Source: Bombardia bombarda (lineage: Eukaryota; Ascomycota; Sordariomycetes; Sordariales; Lasiosphaeriaceae). Taken from it: DNA of 64,000 nt. The notes below the pieces were generated by a model. That model saw only the letters and a program-made list of their open reading frames with translations. It did no database searches and was not told the DNA's origin. The stretch covers positions 1-64,000 of the forward strand of contig JAULSR010000004.1 of assembly GCA_030512295.1 (NCBI GenBank). Reading direction: 5' to 3'. Below, one piece after another: positions 22,894-36,512 of this stretch (position 1 is the stretch's first letter; each line of letters begins with the position of its first letter). A program made the position numbers and the translations under genes.

Positions 22894-25226
22894 TGTGGCT
22901 GGCTGAAGATGGCTCTTTCTTCTTGTTGGTGTGCTGCTGATTGACGTATACGCACATGCGCAAGCACGCGCACACACACAAATGCATTTATATAATTAGA
23001 CTTTTCAATGCATTTCACAAATTCCTTCACTCACTCGCTCATTCAGTATGGGAGGCGGTGTCTTTAATGGGAGATCATAGTCAGTGTTTCCCTAAGATGG
23101 ACGAGCCGGGGGGCGTGTAGAGAGCCTAGCATAGGTAACATGCCTGTTATGACATGGGTGGGTAGAGGTGTACAGAGAGACACGCATGAATACTAGTTTG
23201 GCCACCATCACTTTGGACTTTATCCATATTCTTTGCTGGGGGCTACAGACTGTAGCAGAGACGAACATAATATCATAAGGCAGTCGGTTACTTCACCAAC
23301 CTTACCTAGGCTAGTAGGTAGGTATGTAAGGAGGCAGGTGGGTTTACAGCTTCAGACGGGCATGTTGATATATACTGTTCGTTCCTGTCTGTTTGTTCTA
23401 TGCGACCGAGTGGATTGGTGTTCATCGGGTGTTGTGGAATGCAAGTGTTTAAGGTAGAAGTTCTATTTACCCTTTTTGGGCTTTGGTGTCTGTGAATCTA
23501 ACGAGTCTCTACGTAAGATAGTAGGTAGACGTACCGTCTTCCTGAAATCAGTGCTATTGTAAATTGGCGCGTACGGCGTGAGCATTTCATGGAACCTCCT
23601 TATGGCTGGCAGTGATGTAAGCATCCAACATATTTGATTGGCCTTTGGAATATCTACGACCGAAGAGAGTCGCACCAGGAAGGCTATAGTCGGCCCCGCG
23701 CGGGATGGGAGCCAGGAGATGAAAGTTCGTCAGTTGTCACTTGATTATGAGCACTCTATTGTCCTCTCCATTTCCCATAACCCCCGTTGGGGGCAGGACT
23801 TTTCTAGGTTGTGAGTGGGACGGTGGATTTAATTGACAGGTGGATGGGGACCTTGAGGGACCCAGTCACGTTTTGGTCGCTAATCCTCGGCGTCGTCGGC
23901 ATTGGGTGCTGGTCATTCAATGACCTGACGGAGCTGGAGGAGTCTGGGGAAGCCGGGATAGGACGATTGCCGATCCAGACAATCGGGTCGCAAAGGTCTG
24001 GCCAACTGGCCTGGCCAGGGGGGGTCCAATAGATATTTATAGGAACGGGTCAGTTTTAAATGGATAAAGCTGCGGGGAGGAGCGGGGGCCAAAGGAGCTG
24101 TCAAAAGTTATGTCACCCACATACCGGCCAGCGTCACGGCTGCTGCCTCGTGCGTGTGTGCGTGGTGTGTTTTCTTTGGCGCATGCGCTCTTCGTCTGAT
24201 TGGTCTGGTGCGTCTGCTTCTGATGCGTCTCACGAATGATGGTTATACGTCACTCACCTTGTAAGGCGGGAGTGGAAGGTTTAGATATCGGCACCTTACT
24301 CATCTGATAGATCTGTAGGCTTTGAACAGGTGGCAAACAGATAGGATTTCGTTGATATACAGTAGACGCGATGAGGAATTGTTGAAGTTTCCCCTTTAAA
24401 CTGAGGTGGTAACTGAGGCTCTGCTTGCATGCGCCTATGTAACCAAGCCCTTGGCTTGGCCAGCCTGCACAATTATAATCCCTGTGGGGAAATGGTTGAA
24501 AAGTCGGGCACCGACAGGCCAGCTGATAGCAAAGGTTCAACAATGATAGGTCAACAGTGCCGTTTTGTTAGATAGGCAGAGCAAACCAAAAGGCTGCAGG
24601 CTCAGATACTTGGGAAGTCTTTATACGATGATGCAAATGCAGCAGCTGCCCGTGCGATTGGGAATTGAATTTCGTTGTGGAGCAGGGCAACTGCACGGGT
24701 GGAAAGAAGGGTCCAAGCTCCCAGAGTCCCAAATCCACTAAGCCCCGCCAGACCCTTGCAAGGCCTTGTCATATCCGTGCACGGTTGGCATGCTGCATGT
24801 CGGGCTAGCAGTTACGTAAGCTGCTTAGCGGAGGGGACCTTGGAGCCCCCAAGCAAACCTGTGCTGATTGGCTGGGCGCTACAGGGTGCCTCGCGTTTTC
24901 CAGAACGTCACGTCGTCAAAACTACTCTCCTTCGCAAGCAACCCGCACCTTCTGGCATCGCATCGAGGCTTTTGCTGGCCAGTGGCTCACCGTCGCGTCA
25001 GGTACGGCGTCTTCACGCATTTGCTTCCAATGCATAGCACCAGTCGCCGACCGTCTCGAGTGACCCCGCATTCAGCAGCCCCGAATACCTAAAAAGAATC
25101 CAACAAGCTCTCGCCCTCGCCCTCGCCCACACGGCAATCACCACCTCCATCCCTCCCAACCATTTTACCATTACCGATCACCTCGCCAAGTCCGTTCGCG
25201 CCGTCTACACAACCAGCTCGCCCCCC

Positions 25227-28200
25227 ATGGGTCCGGTGCCGACAACCCCAAGAAGACTTGTTCGGGGCCGTTCCAACAGGGGAAACCCCAACAACTCGTC
25301 GGGAAGCGCGTCCCGTGTGAGAAAGGCAGCCTCGGATGCGCCAGCCTCGGAGCCCCCTCCTAAGAAGAAACGCTACGTCCCAGGTGGTCCTGGCGGTGGT
25401 GGGCGCTTTGTCGATACAGACGGCACAGAGACCCCGGCCAGGCCAGCTGCCATCGGCGCAGCGACTGCACCGCGACCACGCCAACCCGCCGGCCACTCCA
25501 ACGCCTCCCCGTCTGTCTATCCACAGAGAGAGCGTAGCACGAGGATTCGGACAGCCGTGAACAGGGACAAGCTGGACGACATGCAGTACAGCTCTGCCGC
25601 AGCCGTGGCGGCAGCCGTTGTGCAGAGTGAGGGATACAAGCCTCGGGAGGAGCGTGGCTGGGAAGAGTTTCACCCGAATCTCGATATCGAGGCCACCTTT
25701 ATGCTCTTCCCGTCCGACGAGGTGGATGGCCTGGTTAAATCTGCTCCGCCAACACCTGCAGCCCATGCGTCAGTTCCGCCACAAAACGGCTCCAGCACCC
25801 CTACTAAGGAGCTGAATCCGACATCAGCGAATGCCCTGAATGCCACGCCGAGCAAGCAGGGTAAGCCTTCCTTTGCCCCATCACTTGCCGATACGCCTAG
25901 CAGGCGGCGGATATCGAGGCCGACAAGGGAGTCTGTTTCGCTCTATGCGACATCCCGCCAGTTAGACCTTGGCTTGACCCCCAAGACCCCCAAGGTTCTC
26001 CCAATCCACAACCAGACGCCTAAAGAGCGTCTTGACCTGAAGCTGCCATCATACCGGAAAACCGACCGCATCTCCCTGTTTGAGAGCAAGACCTTTGGTC
26101 AAGCGAGATATGTCGACAAGTCCATGATGAACGTAGGCTATCAAGAGAGCGACAACTTCATACGACCTGATCGCAAACTCATCAAATCCGCGGATGCGAA
26201 TGTAGAGGAGGATCTTGATCTGTCTGTTGCCATCAAAGCTGATGGCGATCCCATCTCGCACTCGGTCGGTGTAAACAGCGTCGGCCGTGTCGAGTACGAC
26301 ATGGATGAGCAGGATGATATGTGGCTCGAGAAACTCAATGCCCAGCGCAAGACATCTGAGATGGATCCAATAACGCGCGAGATCTTTGAGATCACAATAA
26401 CAAAGATCGAGAAAGAGTGGCATGCACTTGAAAAAAGGATACCAAAACCAAACCCGAAACCACCCCAGACTCACAGACCGAGGTCCAGTTCCGCGGCTGC
26501 GGTGAATGGCGAACCGCAGGCTGGCGAAGAGCAGGACAGTAGGTGTGCCATCTGCGATGATGGAGACTGCGAGAACACAAACGCCATAGTCTTTTGCGAC
26601 GGCTGCGACCTCGCAGTCCACCAAGAGTGCTACGGCGTGCCTTTTATCCCTGAGGGTCAGTGGCTGTGTCGCAAATGTCAGCTAATAGGACGCGGAATTC
26701 CGACATGCATATTCTGTCCAAACACCGATGGCGCGTTCAAACAAACAAACTCATCGAAATGGGCGCATCTGTTGTGCGCAATGTGGATTCCCGAGGTGTC
26801 CTTGGGAAACCATACCTTCATGGAACCTGTAATGGAGGTGGAAAAGGTGCCCAAGACGAGGTGGAAATTGACGTGCTACATATGCAACCAGCGCATGGGG
26901 GCCTGCATCCAGTGTTCTAATAAAAACTGCTACCAGGCCTTCCATGTAACATGCGCCAGGCGGGGTAAACTCTACCTGAAGATGAAGAACAGCCAGGGCG
27001 CCCTCGCCGTCCTGGACGGGAGTCTTGCCCTCAAGGCCTTTTGTGACAAGCATTGTCCGCAGGACTATGCGAAAGAAAGCGGCGTCAGCCAGGCGACAAG
27101 GGAAGCAAAACGCTTCTACAAGCGCACTATGAAGGGCCGCATCTGGGCAGACAGCCAAGCCTCTGCCCTTCAACTGGCCGCTACTCACCGTCACGCTATT
27201 ACCGAGCACCCCCCTGATGAGTCGCAATTGACTGGTGCCAAAGTCTCGGCCGTCCTGGGTGGTGATAAGAAAAAAGGCCAGCCAGCCAAGCACATCTGGA
27301 AGCTGCCATCAGGTGCGCCGATTATACCTCAGGCAGTATATGACCTGGTCGAGGGCTCTCTGGCGCGCTTTCCTATTCGGAAGCGGAAAGAGTTTGTCGC
27401 AGAGGCATGTCGATATTGGACCCTGAAGCGCGAGGCCCGTCGTGGCGCCGCTCTACTCAAGCGGCTTCAGCTGCAAATGGAGACATTCTCATCCATGGAG
27501 CTGACACGGCGTAACTTCGCAGCCATGGGTCCATCTGGCAAAGCGCGCCTTGCCAGAAGGGTCGAATTCGCTCGTAATCTTATCAAAGACCTTGGGCAAC
27601 TCAAGGCGCTGGCAGAGGATGCCGTACAACGAGAGGCTAACAAGCTTGAGGCTGCCGAGATGGAGCAAGACTTTGTCGACAGTTGCTACTTCCCTGTGTA
27701 TAAGATGCTTATGCCTGCTGTCGAAAAGGCGTTCCTGTGAGTCTTAACATAGCTTCCCTCCTCCATCCCCCAAGGACATTCATCTCATTGACACAGAACT
27801 AGGCTCGATAAGAACATATTTAAAAAGGGGCTGTTGGAACTGCAGGACAAGCTAGAACAGCGCTTCTACACGACCACCTTGCATTTTGCTTATGACCTTT
27901 GCCAGGCTATCAGTGCCGGGATCAGTGCCGCAAGCGTACCATCATCGGCCGAGGAGCCAGGCGCTGAATCCTTGGATGTCTCGCCTGCCAAAAACAGCGC
28001 CTCTGCAGAGATCAGAGATCGAAAGCGTCTTGGCAAAAGGATATTACGATCGATCCATCCGCAATTGGAAGCTGCCCTGAGGGCTGAGGCGGATATATGC
28101 ACTAAACCAATAGATGCCCTTCTCAAAGAACTCGATGGCATGATAGAGGCAAGTCTCGAAGTGAGACAACCGACAATCACTGTATCCCAAGACGACGACG

Positions 28201-28997
28201 CAGCACCTGAACCTAGTCAAGACGTGGAAATGGTTGATGCGCCAGAAGAGGGTGGCCAAATCATCGTGGCAGGTCAAACAGACGGCGGAGGAGAAGCGGA
28301 TGCTGATGCTGAAACAGAAGCCGATGCCGACGCCGACGCTGATGTCGATCTAAACGATAGAATGGACGAGGATGACGTGTCAAAGATCATTGGCGATGGC
28401 AGCATTGAAGTCAACACATCAGAACATGGAGATTCAACAGCAACAAAACCCAACGGCATTGTCTCATCCACCGCCTCGCTTGCTGGTGGCGAACATGCCG
28501 AGGCTCACAAGGACGAATCCTCTCAGCTCGCAAACGGCTTCAAAGACTCGGGCTCCCCTCCGTCAATCCCTGGGTTCGGCCCCGTCCTCCACCCGCCGCC
28601 TGCACACCCGACTGGTGGGCCCCTCACACCCCCGCAGTCGAACGGCAGCTTTGGCAGGGATCCAACCAACATACTCTCAGAGGGCGGAGTCCCCTGGTAC
28701 CTTCAAGGCTTTGAGCTTAAGGGCACATCGGCCGTGGAAGAGCAATGGACGGGCCGCCAAGCTGTGCGCAGCCTTAGCGAGGAGCTGACAGATATGGACG
28801 ACGAGGCGCTCAAAGACCTCGAGTTTGACGTCGACGATGATACGATTACGGCGTCACCTGTTAATGCCACGGCCGAAAGTAGTAATAGCTTGTCGGTGGC
28901 GGCGGCGGCGGTAACTACCCCTGCGTCGTCGTCCAGGAAGCGGGCAAATCCCGCAAAGTTTAGGAAAGGTGTGCGCTCGTCGGCTAGGAGGCGATGA
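25227..28997 (+). CDS. nto1: NuA3 histone acetyltransferase subunit Nto1 (BRPF-like, PHD plus extended PHD)
   Basis: Nto1 links the Sas3 acetyltransferase of NuA3 to chromatin by reading histone H3, acting in the nucleus. Exon 1 is 25227-27736 and exon 2 is 27797 (or 27803)-28997, about 1,236 residues. An EPL1-like N-terminal block (about 138-165, GWEEFHPNLDIEATFMLFPS) precedes the Cys4-His-Cys3 PHD finger (about 439-490, CAICDDGDCENTNAIVFCDG). A zinc knuckle and extended PHD follow (about 492-610, CIFCPNTDGAFKQT, WAHLLCAMWIPEV, YQAFHVTCARR). This PHD/knuckle/ePHD order is diagnostic of the BRPF/Nto1 family. No bromodomain or PWWP is evident, as in yeast Nto1. The second exon adds a low-complexity acidic Asp/Ala tract (28300-28380) and a basic C-terminus ending RSSARRR. 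The intron has two in-frame acceptors six bases apart (CACAG, ACTAG). Confidence 0.93.
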
Positions 28998-29375
28998 TGG
29001 GAGACGCTTTTAATATACCCCACCCAACTCTCCCTAATGCGTTAGTATGATGAAGGGAGAGAGAGAGAGCAGTCATTGATATGTTTCGGTTTGGTGTTTT
29101 TTTTGTATGAGTATGGGTATGGTTATGGGCGGAAGATTTATTGATTGCCTCTATCTCCCTCTTTTCCCTCTTCACTTCTTAGGGTCTTTTATGGCCACAA
29201 TGTTTTTTACTAGTAGGCCTACCTATCTTGTTGATGCGCAGCCTTTTTTTTTTTTTCAGTTGGGGAGGATAAGAAGAGAAGAGAAGAGTGGTTTGGTTGG
29301 TTTGGGAGTGGCTTAGGTTGTTAGGTATTTGGGGGAGGAGCAAACAGGACAAGGTACGGACTAGTACAGGACGGG

Positions 29376-29409
29376 ACACACACACACAACACACACAACA
29401 CACACAACG
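29376..29409. repeat. CA-rich repeat with interruptions
   Basis: Blocks of ACACAC separated by AAC form three near-identical short units. Confidence 0.8.
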
Positions 29410-30074
29410 AGGAAATGCGTGACAGGACAAGGCAGGACCCTATTCTATTTTACCCCGGGGGGATTCTTCAGGTTTCTTGTTCATTATTATTCTTATTATT
29501 TTGCATTTGTGCAGTTTTGCGTGTAGATGAGGATTCTTTTTCCCCCCCTTTTTTAGGTCGCTTATCTTATACTCCCGATGCACACTTTTCTTTTCTCTTC
29601 TCTTTCTTTTTTTTTAATCACAATCACCTGTTTTTTCTTCTCGTGCCTTGAGCGTGTTGGCCTAATCATCATTGATTTATCCCATCGCACTCAAAAGAGA
29701 GTGAGTGAACGAGTGAAGCAACGAGACCTATCTATACTACTTTACTTCCGGTTGGCGTTTGGAGAATGGAAATGGATTGATCAGTTCAGATAGTTAGTTG
29801 TTCCTGAGTTTTATCTCTTTTCTTTTTTTTTTTTTGCTACTTCGTAGTCCCCCTTCTATGGTGTTCATGTCGTCCTTTGCTGTTTCGTTTTTCCTGGTAT
29901 GAAGAAACAAATTACAGGTGGCAAGCAATAAGCGGGAGAGAGTCCGGAAGAAGAACAATAAGAAGAAGATGACGAAAAGGCAGGTTCGAGAGCGAGCGAC
30001 CAAGCAAGGGAAAAGAGGAGTAGGAATAGGTGGTTTGACACATTATGCAGATACCTGCGGAAAGAATATATCCA

Positions 30075-30134
30075 TGTGTGTGTGTGTGTGTGTGTTGAGA
30101 GAGATACCATGGAAAGTGATTGATTGATTGATTG
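30075..30134. repeat. TG dinucleotide and GATT tetranucleotide microsatellites
   Basis: About ten TG units (30075-30094) are followed by about four GATT units (30117-30134). Confidence 0.85.
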
Positions 30135-31088
30135 TACATGCCAAATTATTTTGTGCCATTTGTCACTTTAGAAGTTCATAGTAGTGTGCTTGTTGCCGTG
30201 ACGCTCACGCTTGCTATCTTGCCTAGGTGCCCATATATATATATATCTGTCAATGAGTCGCCTTTGTTAAATAACATATCTTTGCTTTAACCAACCAGTT
30301 ATAATCATTGCTGCAGAAGTAGCCGGACCATATGTTAAAGGTGATTACACGGTGGGAGTCTATTTTACTCATGGCTGGATACGCTTTCGCACCGCTAGCG
30401 GCTTCTGTGACACAACTCCCCGCCCCGCCTCGGTGAAGTGTCCTGTCTGTCCTAGTATGTAGTCTAGATGGCCTGGTGACATGTTTATTTTCCACTCCTT
30501 TCTTTCCGCTTCGTCTTGGTCGACGATCCAATATTGATATGTGTATATCAATGGAGAACGAGCAGCTACTACTGGTATTTTCTCTCATGTGGTTGGCGTA
30601 TTTCATCCCTGATGGGATCGCACTTTTTGGCTGAACTACCTTACTAGACTGACTTCTGGATAGGGAGATAGTTCAAAGGCCGATCATGTGACCGGAGAAG
30701 CTCGCCCCTCCCTTCCCCCTCGTTTGGGGCGGGTGGTCGAACTGGTGATGGGAAAAGGGGGGGATTTTAGAGGAGAAAAAAAAGGAGGGGTTTGGGTAAC
30801 TTGTGACGATCCAAGCCGAATGGCTATTGGTGGTTGCCCGTACTTAAGCACGATGACAGCATGGTTGGAGGGGCACAGAGGGGCAGGCAGGCAAAGACAG
30901 GCAGCCCCGCCCCAAGTCCAGTCCAGGTCCAGTAAGGTAGTGTAGGGCGCGCCCAGCGGGCGGGGGGGTAGGCAAACCACCTGGAGCTAGGTGTTATACA
31001 TAGCCACTCAGCGTGGGGCAGTGGATCTTTTGGTTCGACTCCCCAGACAAAGAAAACCTGCCTGAGCGGCGGGAGGGGGATACGAATG

Positions 31089-31111
31089 GGATGGATGGAT
31101 GGATGGATGGA
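31089..31111. repeat. GGAT tetranucleotide microsatellite
   Basis: Five to six perfect GGAT units. Confidence 0.9.
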
Positions 31112-34100
31112 ACCCAGAATGGCCTCTCTCTTGCTGCCCAGATAAGAAACATGAATGAAGCGTCAACTCCAGCTGCATAATTAGTGCTAATAACCACTAG
31201 AAGAGACCGACAATGAAGGCCAAGGTCGCCCGTTTTGAAATGGAGATGGGTGCATGCATGCATGTTATACACAGTATGCATGAAGCATCTTCAAGGTTCC
31301 CAGTTACGTCCATCCGTTTGCTCGTGAAGCTCGGTCGAGCTTCCGTCGCCGTTGACGAATGGACGGGGGAACGGTCCGTCACAAGGAGGGCAAAGTCACC
31401 TGTTTAGATTTACCTTGGTTGATAGCCGCCCCAGAAAAAAAGAGGATGATCTCTGGAGAAAGTGACTCTCTGATCTTCTCTGATCTCTGCATACCGCCGT
31501 CCATCCGACACCCTGCCCACCACTGAGCCACCCTGCCTGCTTGCGCCTTATTTGCAGTTCGCTGAAACCTTGGCGCAGGGGAGGAAGGGCGGATGAGGAG
31601 CAATTATTAGAGCTTAGACTGGCTCAAGCTGACTCGACGCTGGCTCGCTCGGCTGGTAGGTAGGGAGGTAGGTAAGCTGGTAAATGGTAGGAGGAGGGAA
31701 AATGGATGCTCGGCGTGCAGCAAATCAGAACCCTGGCTGTTGTAAGTTGCGCGGTAAAGTAGACCAAAGAAGGGCCCGGTCGCCGCAAACTTGACACTTG
31801 CTAATTCTCTCTTCTCTCCAAGGGAAGAGGGGAGGAGGAGAAGAGAGGGGCGCAGCGCATACCCCAGATGGAAGGAAGCCAGAAAGAATGTAATCAGCCA
31901 CCCCCCTTCTTTCCCCAGACCGCGCCAAAGCGGTATGGGAAGGAAGATTTCTTTACTGTAGTAAAGTACCTATTAAGGTGAGGTGAGGTGAGGTGCTGTC
32001 AGTCTAATTAATCTAAGGGCTAAATGCAATGCTCAGCTCCTGTCGGGGTGCTTGTGCTGGGTGTGCTATCCGTCGAGGCCGCCCGGGAATGGGGGGGGAG
32101 GGCGGATCATGGAGGATAGGATAGCTAATCCAGCATGCTGGGAAAGCCTTGGAATTGCCATGGTAATATTTGAAATCGAAGGGGTCTGGAACGCGACGCT
32201 ACTAGGTACCGTACCGTCCAGTCAGTCCACTGAGCGTGCTCCTCCGTGTAACCTGGCGGGATGGAGGTATGATATCGGTGCATTTGGCGCATTTCCATCT
32301 TACCAGTCTCTCAGTCTCGCATTTCGCCTCGTGGCTTCAGCCAGTGCACCCTTTCTGCTGCTGCAACCTTTGCTCTCTCCCGACTGACGGGTGACTGATG
32401 GAAAGCCCCGGTTTTATTTCTTGGGACTTGGGTGGATCAAAGGCTTTTGTTGGATGTTCGAATCCAGCTTCCGAGTTCCGCCCTGGCTTAGCTCGATACC
32501 CAGAGTACCTTATTGCCCAGACCTCACTCACATTCCAGGTTCCTACCTACCAAGGCAAGGTACCGGTGCGGTGACCACGAATATGTTCACAAGCTCTATA
32601 GCACCTTATTACCTATCATATACCGAGATGCGGACATCTGCTGGCTTCCAGGTTCTGTTCTTGGTAATCAAGTCCGCCACTGGTGGCAGAACTATACTTC
32701 GGTAGGTACTACCTTACCTACCTTAAGGTACTTAGCGCAGGTATGCACGACACGTTCAACGACAAGGCGGAGGCGTCGATGGAAAAAGTCGGTACCGTTC
32801 GGGTCGCTCTCCAAGTAGCTACCTGACCTTTTCCTCTGGACTGCAACCGGGCGACGGCGATCGACCACAGACAGAGTCAGGTACGAGAGGTGAAAAAGCG
32901 TCGACATCCACATCGGGACTTGGAGCGGATCGTAGATAGACCGTGGGCCACTTCAGTAGGTAGACGGCCTGGGCCAATCCCAGCCCAGGACCGGGCAGCC
33001 AGACAACACGGGAGGCGCGAGCTGCCAAGGGGGACTCGCTCTAAAGGCCACTACCAATCCGCCGCGAAACTCGGGCGCGGGCGCGTTAGTGAGCGTGGCA
33101 GCGTGGTGGTTGGGCTTCGCAAAAAACCAATGACTGCGTGAATGTAATTTTCACGGTACGGGGACTGGGTGCTCTCTGTAATCTGCATATACAGGGGACA
33201 CTCTGGGACTTGTTTGGGCGGTGGTGGTGTATGTACAGTGCTGGTAGTGGGTGTAGTGCAGGTCGGGGGTAGTGGTGGCCCGCCGCCCGCCCGCCAATGC
33301 CTTCCTGTTGCCATCAAAATAGCCCTGTGCGTGCGTGCCCATGCTCTAATCTGCCCCGGCGTGCGTGTCTCTACCTCGTCCCGGTCTCCTCCTCCAAAAG
33401 TCTTAAACGACGGTCAACTCTGATTTTTCCCGACCTTCTGTCCCAAAGCAAAGTGCAGTCGATTTATCCTCGACGAACACGCGTATTCCCAAACAGCGAT
33501 AAAAGTCCTGTCACAGGCATCACGCGGTCTCCCACTGTCTTGCCCTGCCGAAATTGAGCAAATACCAGCGAATTCCGGCCCTCGCAGCCAACGCAGCACC
33601 CATTTTTGCCCTTGGCAGCCATCGAGTGTTTTCGCCGACCGTGGCAGCCTTCCCTGACTGACAAAACACACCCGCCCCTCACCACTCTCGATCTCCCTCT
33701 TGCTCGATCTACATATCGACGACCGGCTTCTTTCTGCCTCTCTTGCCTCCCAAACAACGTGCCCCGAAAAAGCCCATCAGCGAACACGTCGGAAACCACT
33801 TTCCAAGAAAAAAAAGACGGCCCCATCCGATTGCTAACATTCGGCCCCGCGCAAATACCCACCCCGACCGACTACTTGACCCCATCCCAGACGACGCTGC
33901 CCCAGCATTTTATTTGCTTGCGCGCACTGCACTCACTCCCTGAAGAAAAAGCCGTCAGCACTCCGCCAAACCCGGTGACGACGATAAACCGAATAGCCAC
34001 TCCCTGGCAACTCGAGTCAAGTTCATTCTTGCATCCCAGCGATTATCTTCCACTAGATCTGAAGAACAAGCGGCTTCTCCCCACCTCACCTCCCCTCCCC

Positions 34101-34138
34101 AACAACACAGCATTCGGTTGCTAAGATCGCTTCTGAGC

Positions 34139-34283
34139 GTAAGTTAAAGCGCCCCACGTTTCCCCCGAAAGTCCGCCTCCGTCTCTGCGTCGTGCAATCG
34201 CCATCACCTTGTGCTCGCCTGCAATCAAATGTCGTCTCCACGGAGCCTGGCTGACTTTTACTGCTCCCCATATATTTTTTTAG
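34139..34283 (+). other. Probable 5'-UTR intron of the PP1 gene
   Basis: A consensus donor GTAAGT at 34139 is followed, 145 bp on, by a T-rich acceptor (TTTTTTTAG ending at 34283). Both lie in a non-coding, pyrimidine-rich leader shortly before the ATG at 34430. This is inference from splice signals. Confidence 0.5.
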
Positions 34284-34429
34284 CCATCCCAGAGGTGTAT
34301 CGTGCCCCGAATTTTTACACGTGCCATACTTCCAGTCTCACCCCCTTGGAACCCGGTTGCCATCTGTCGGTCATTACCGAACCTCCCTAACATTCGCGCG
34401 CCATCTCCCGGGCTGGTGAGGACTTTGCA

Positions 34430-35676
34430 ATGGCGGACCAGCACGAAGTCGACCTCGACTCGATAATCGACCGCCTCTTAGAGGTACGGGGCAGCCGACC
34501 AGGCAAGCAAGTCCAGTTGTTGGAAACCGAGATCCGTTACCTCTGCACTAAGGCTCGTGAGATCTTCATCTCCCAGCCAATCTTGCTCGAGCTTGAAGCT
34601 CCTATCAAGGTAAGCACCTGTCTTGTCCTTTTGGTCCCCTTCTATGCCGCGTAGAGACTACCACAGATGCCTGGCATTGCAATTCTGGCTCTGGCCCACG
34701 TTCTCCTCGCTCACATCATGTCCTTCGTCCAGATCTGCGGTGATATTCACGGACAATACTATGATCTTCTACGCCTCTTCGAATACGGCGGCTTCCCGCC
34801 TGAGGCCAACTACCTCTTCCTAGGTGACTACGTCGACCGAGGAAAGCAATCACTCGAGACCATCTGCCTGCTGCTCGCATACAAGATCAAATACCCCGAG
34901 AACTTCTTCATCCTGCGGGGTAACCACGAGTGCGCTTCGATTAACCGTATCTATGGCTTCTACGACGAGTGCAAGCGTCGCTACAACATCAAGCTGTGGA
35001 AAACGTTCACCGACTGCTTCAACTGCCTACCGATTGCTGCCATCATCGACGAGAAGATCTTCACCATGCACGGAGGCCTCAGCCCCGACCTGAACTCCAT
35101 GGAGCAGATTCGCCGAGTCATGCGGCCTACTGATGTATGTTTTTCGGCTTTCCTTCAATTCCCTTTCCCTTGTGTCCAGGCAATCGCCTGAAAGAAAAAC
35201 TGACCACATGCGCCAGATCCCCGATTGTGGTTTGCTCTGCGATCTTCTATGGTCAGACCCCGATAAGGATATTACGGGCTGGAGCGAGAATGATCGTGGT
35301 GTCTCCTTCACCTTCGGACCAGATGTTGTCTCGCGCTTCCTCCAAAAACACGACATGGACCTCATCTGCCGTGCCCATCAGGTTGTCGAGGATGGATACG
35401 AGTTTTTTTCGAAGCGTCAACTCGTTACCCTGTTCAGCGCCCCCAACTATTGCGGCGAGTTCGACAACGCTGGTGCCATGATGAGCGTAGACGAGAGCTT
35501 GCTCTGCTCTTTCCAGGTTAGCATCCCCTGCCCACACACCTTGTTCCCCCAGGCAGCCCCGTTAACCAGCCTCTTTCCAGATCCTCAAACCAGCAGAGAA
35601 GAAACAAAAGTACGTTGCGGGCCTTGGCGGCAGTAGTAGACCCTTCACTCCTCCCCGGAAGCAGCCCAAAGCCTAA
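34430..35676 (+). CDS. glc7: Serine/threonine protein phosphatase PP1 catalytic subunit
   Basis: PP1 is the metal-dependent phosphatase that, with regulatory partners, acts in mitosis, glycogen control and many other pathways. Exons are 34430-34609, 34733-35134, 35217-35516 and 35581-35676; introns of 123, 82 and 64 nt fall in phase 0. The product is 325 residues, the usual fungal length. All PPP-family motifs are present: GDIHGQ with metal ligands D64 and H66, GDYVDRGK (D92), [11 protein letters not shown] (N124, H125), then HGGLSPDL, the LLWSDPD motif and [13 protein letters not shown] (the beta12-beta13 loop). The C-terminal tail contains RPFTPPRK, matching the conserved TPPR phosphorylation site through which cyclin-dependent kinase inhibits PP1. 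It is the orthologue of yeast Glc7 and Aspergillus BimG. The identification is secure. Confidence 0.97.
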
Positions 35677-36496
35677 GTGAAGAATTCATACGAACTTTAT
35701 CCCCGTCATTTAGGTTCGGACGCTCGCGATAAATATCAACCCATGCTTCCCACGACAAGCCATAGCGAACGCAGTTATCCTCTTCCCGTCAGCCCCTCTG
35801 CTGCCTCCACGTTTTTACATCGCCAAGGGCATCCACCCACCCGCCCTCCTCCGTCTCCCGTCTCTTCCGACATCTCGTCTTATACCGGGCCCTCGTCTCC
35901 AGTCGTGTCGTCAAACGCAACCATGTCTGTCTATTAATGCAAAAGTTGAATGGGAAAAGAAATTTTGGAAGGGATGAATAACGACTCTCCTTGTCTGTCA
36001 ATCTTACGAGGAAAGGTATAGATAAGCAGTGCGCCTGGAAGGGGAGAGGGTTTTAGTGTGCCGCTTCCGAAGCAGACAGGGCTTTTTCTCTCTGGTTGCG
36101 CTGTTCCATCCACCAACTGCGGTCATTCTTCTTTGCCCTTTTTTGCCGCTCGGAGGATCGACGGCCCTGTATAATTCAATATCTGAGTTTTTTTTCTACT
36201 AATCCGTCATCCTCATTTTCAGCCACTACCCAATCAGCATGACCGTGACGATTGCGAAAATAACCATATTAAAGGGAGTTCAGCGAGTTCCTTTTTTATT
36301 CGTTCTAGGCGGGCGGGAGGAAGGTGTTGGGGTATCATCATCAGTAGCGCATTCATTGGATGGACAGCAGGCTGGCCGAACGGAAGAATGGTTGGTCTGG
36401 TAGACAAAAGATAGGCGAATTTAGGGGGGGATACATACCGGGATCGGGGGGTTTGTTTGTCTGGGGCAGCAGCAGACGAGGCAGAGACAGGACATC

Positions 36497-36512
36497 TTTT
36501 TTTTTTTTTTTT
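36497..36512. repeat. T16 homopolymer
   Basis: Sixteen consecutive T. Confidence 0.85.

Larger units (their letters stand above)
22197..25226. other. Intergenic region between the LRR gene and nto1
   Basis: No gene is supported in these 3 kb. They hold the LRR 3' flank, a GGAC repeat, a GGAT repeat, scattered TAGG tetranucleotides (near 23310-23330) and the nto1 upstream region. Confidence 0.5.
28998..34138. other. 5-kb intergenic region upstream of the PP1 gene
   Basis: No gene is supported. The region contains the nto1 3' flank, many homopolymers and dinucleotide/tetranucleotide repeats (29376-29409, 30075-30094, 30117-30134, 31089-31111), TAGG-rich patches (near 31657-31675 and 32701-32730) and a pyrimidine-rich leader from about 33.4 kb. 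Confidence 0.5.

Noticed and set aside
25089..25766. 225-codon minus-strand ORF over the nto1 5' end
   Set aside because: It is antisense to a well-supported Nto1 N-terminus and has no recognisable domain.
31021..31060. tRNA B-box-like GGTTCGACTCC
   Set aside because: No T-arm stem around it and no A box or acceptor stem at the right distance.
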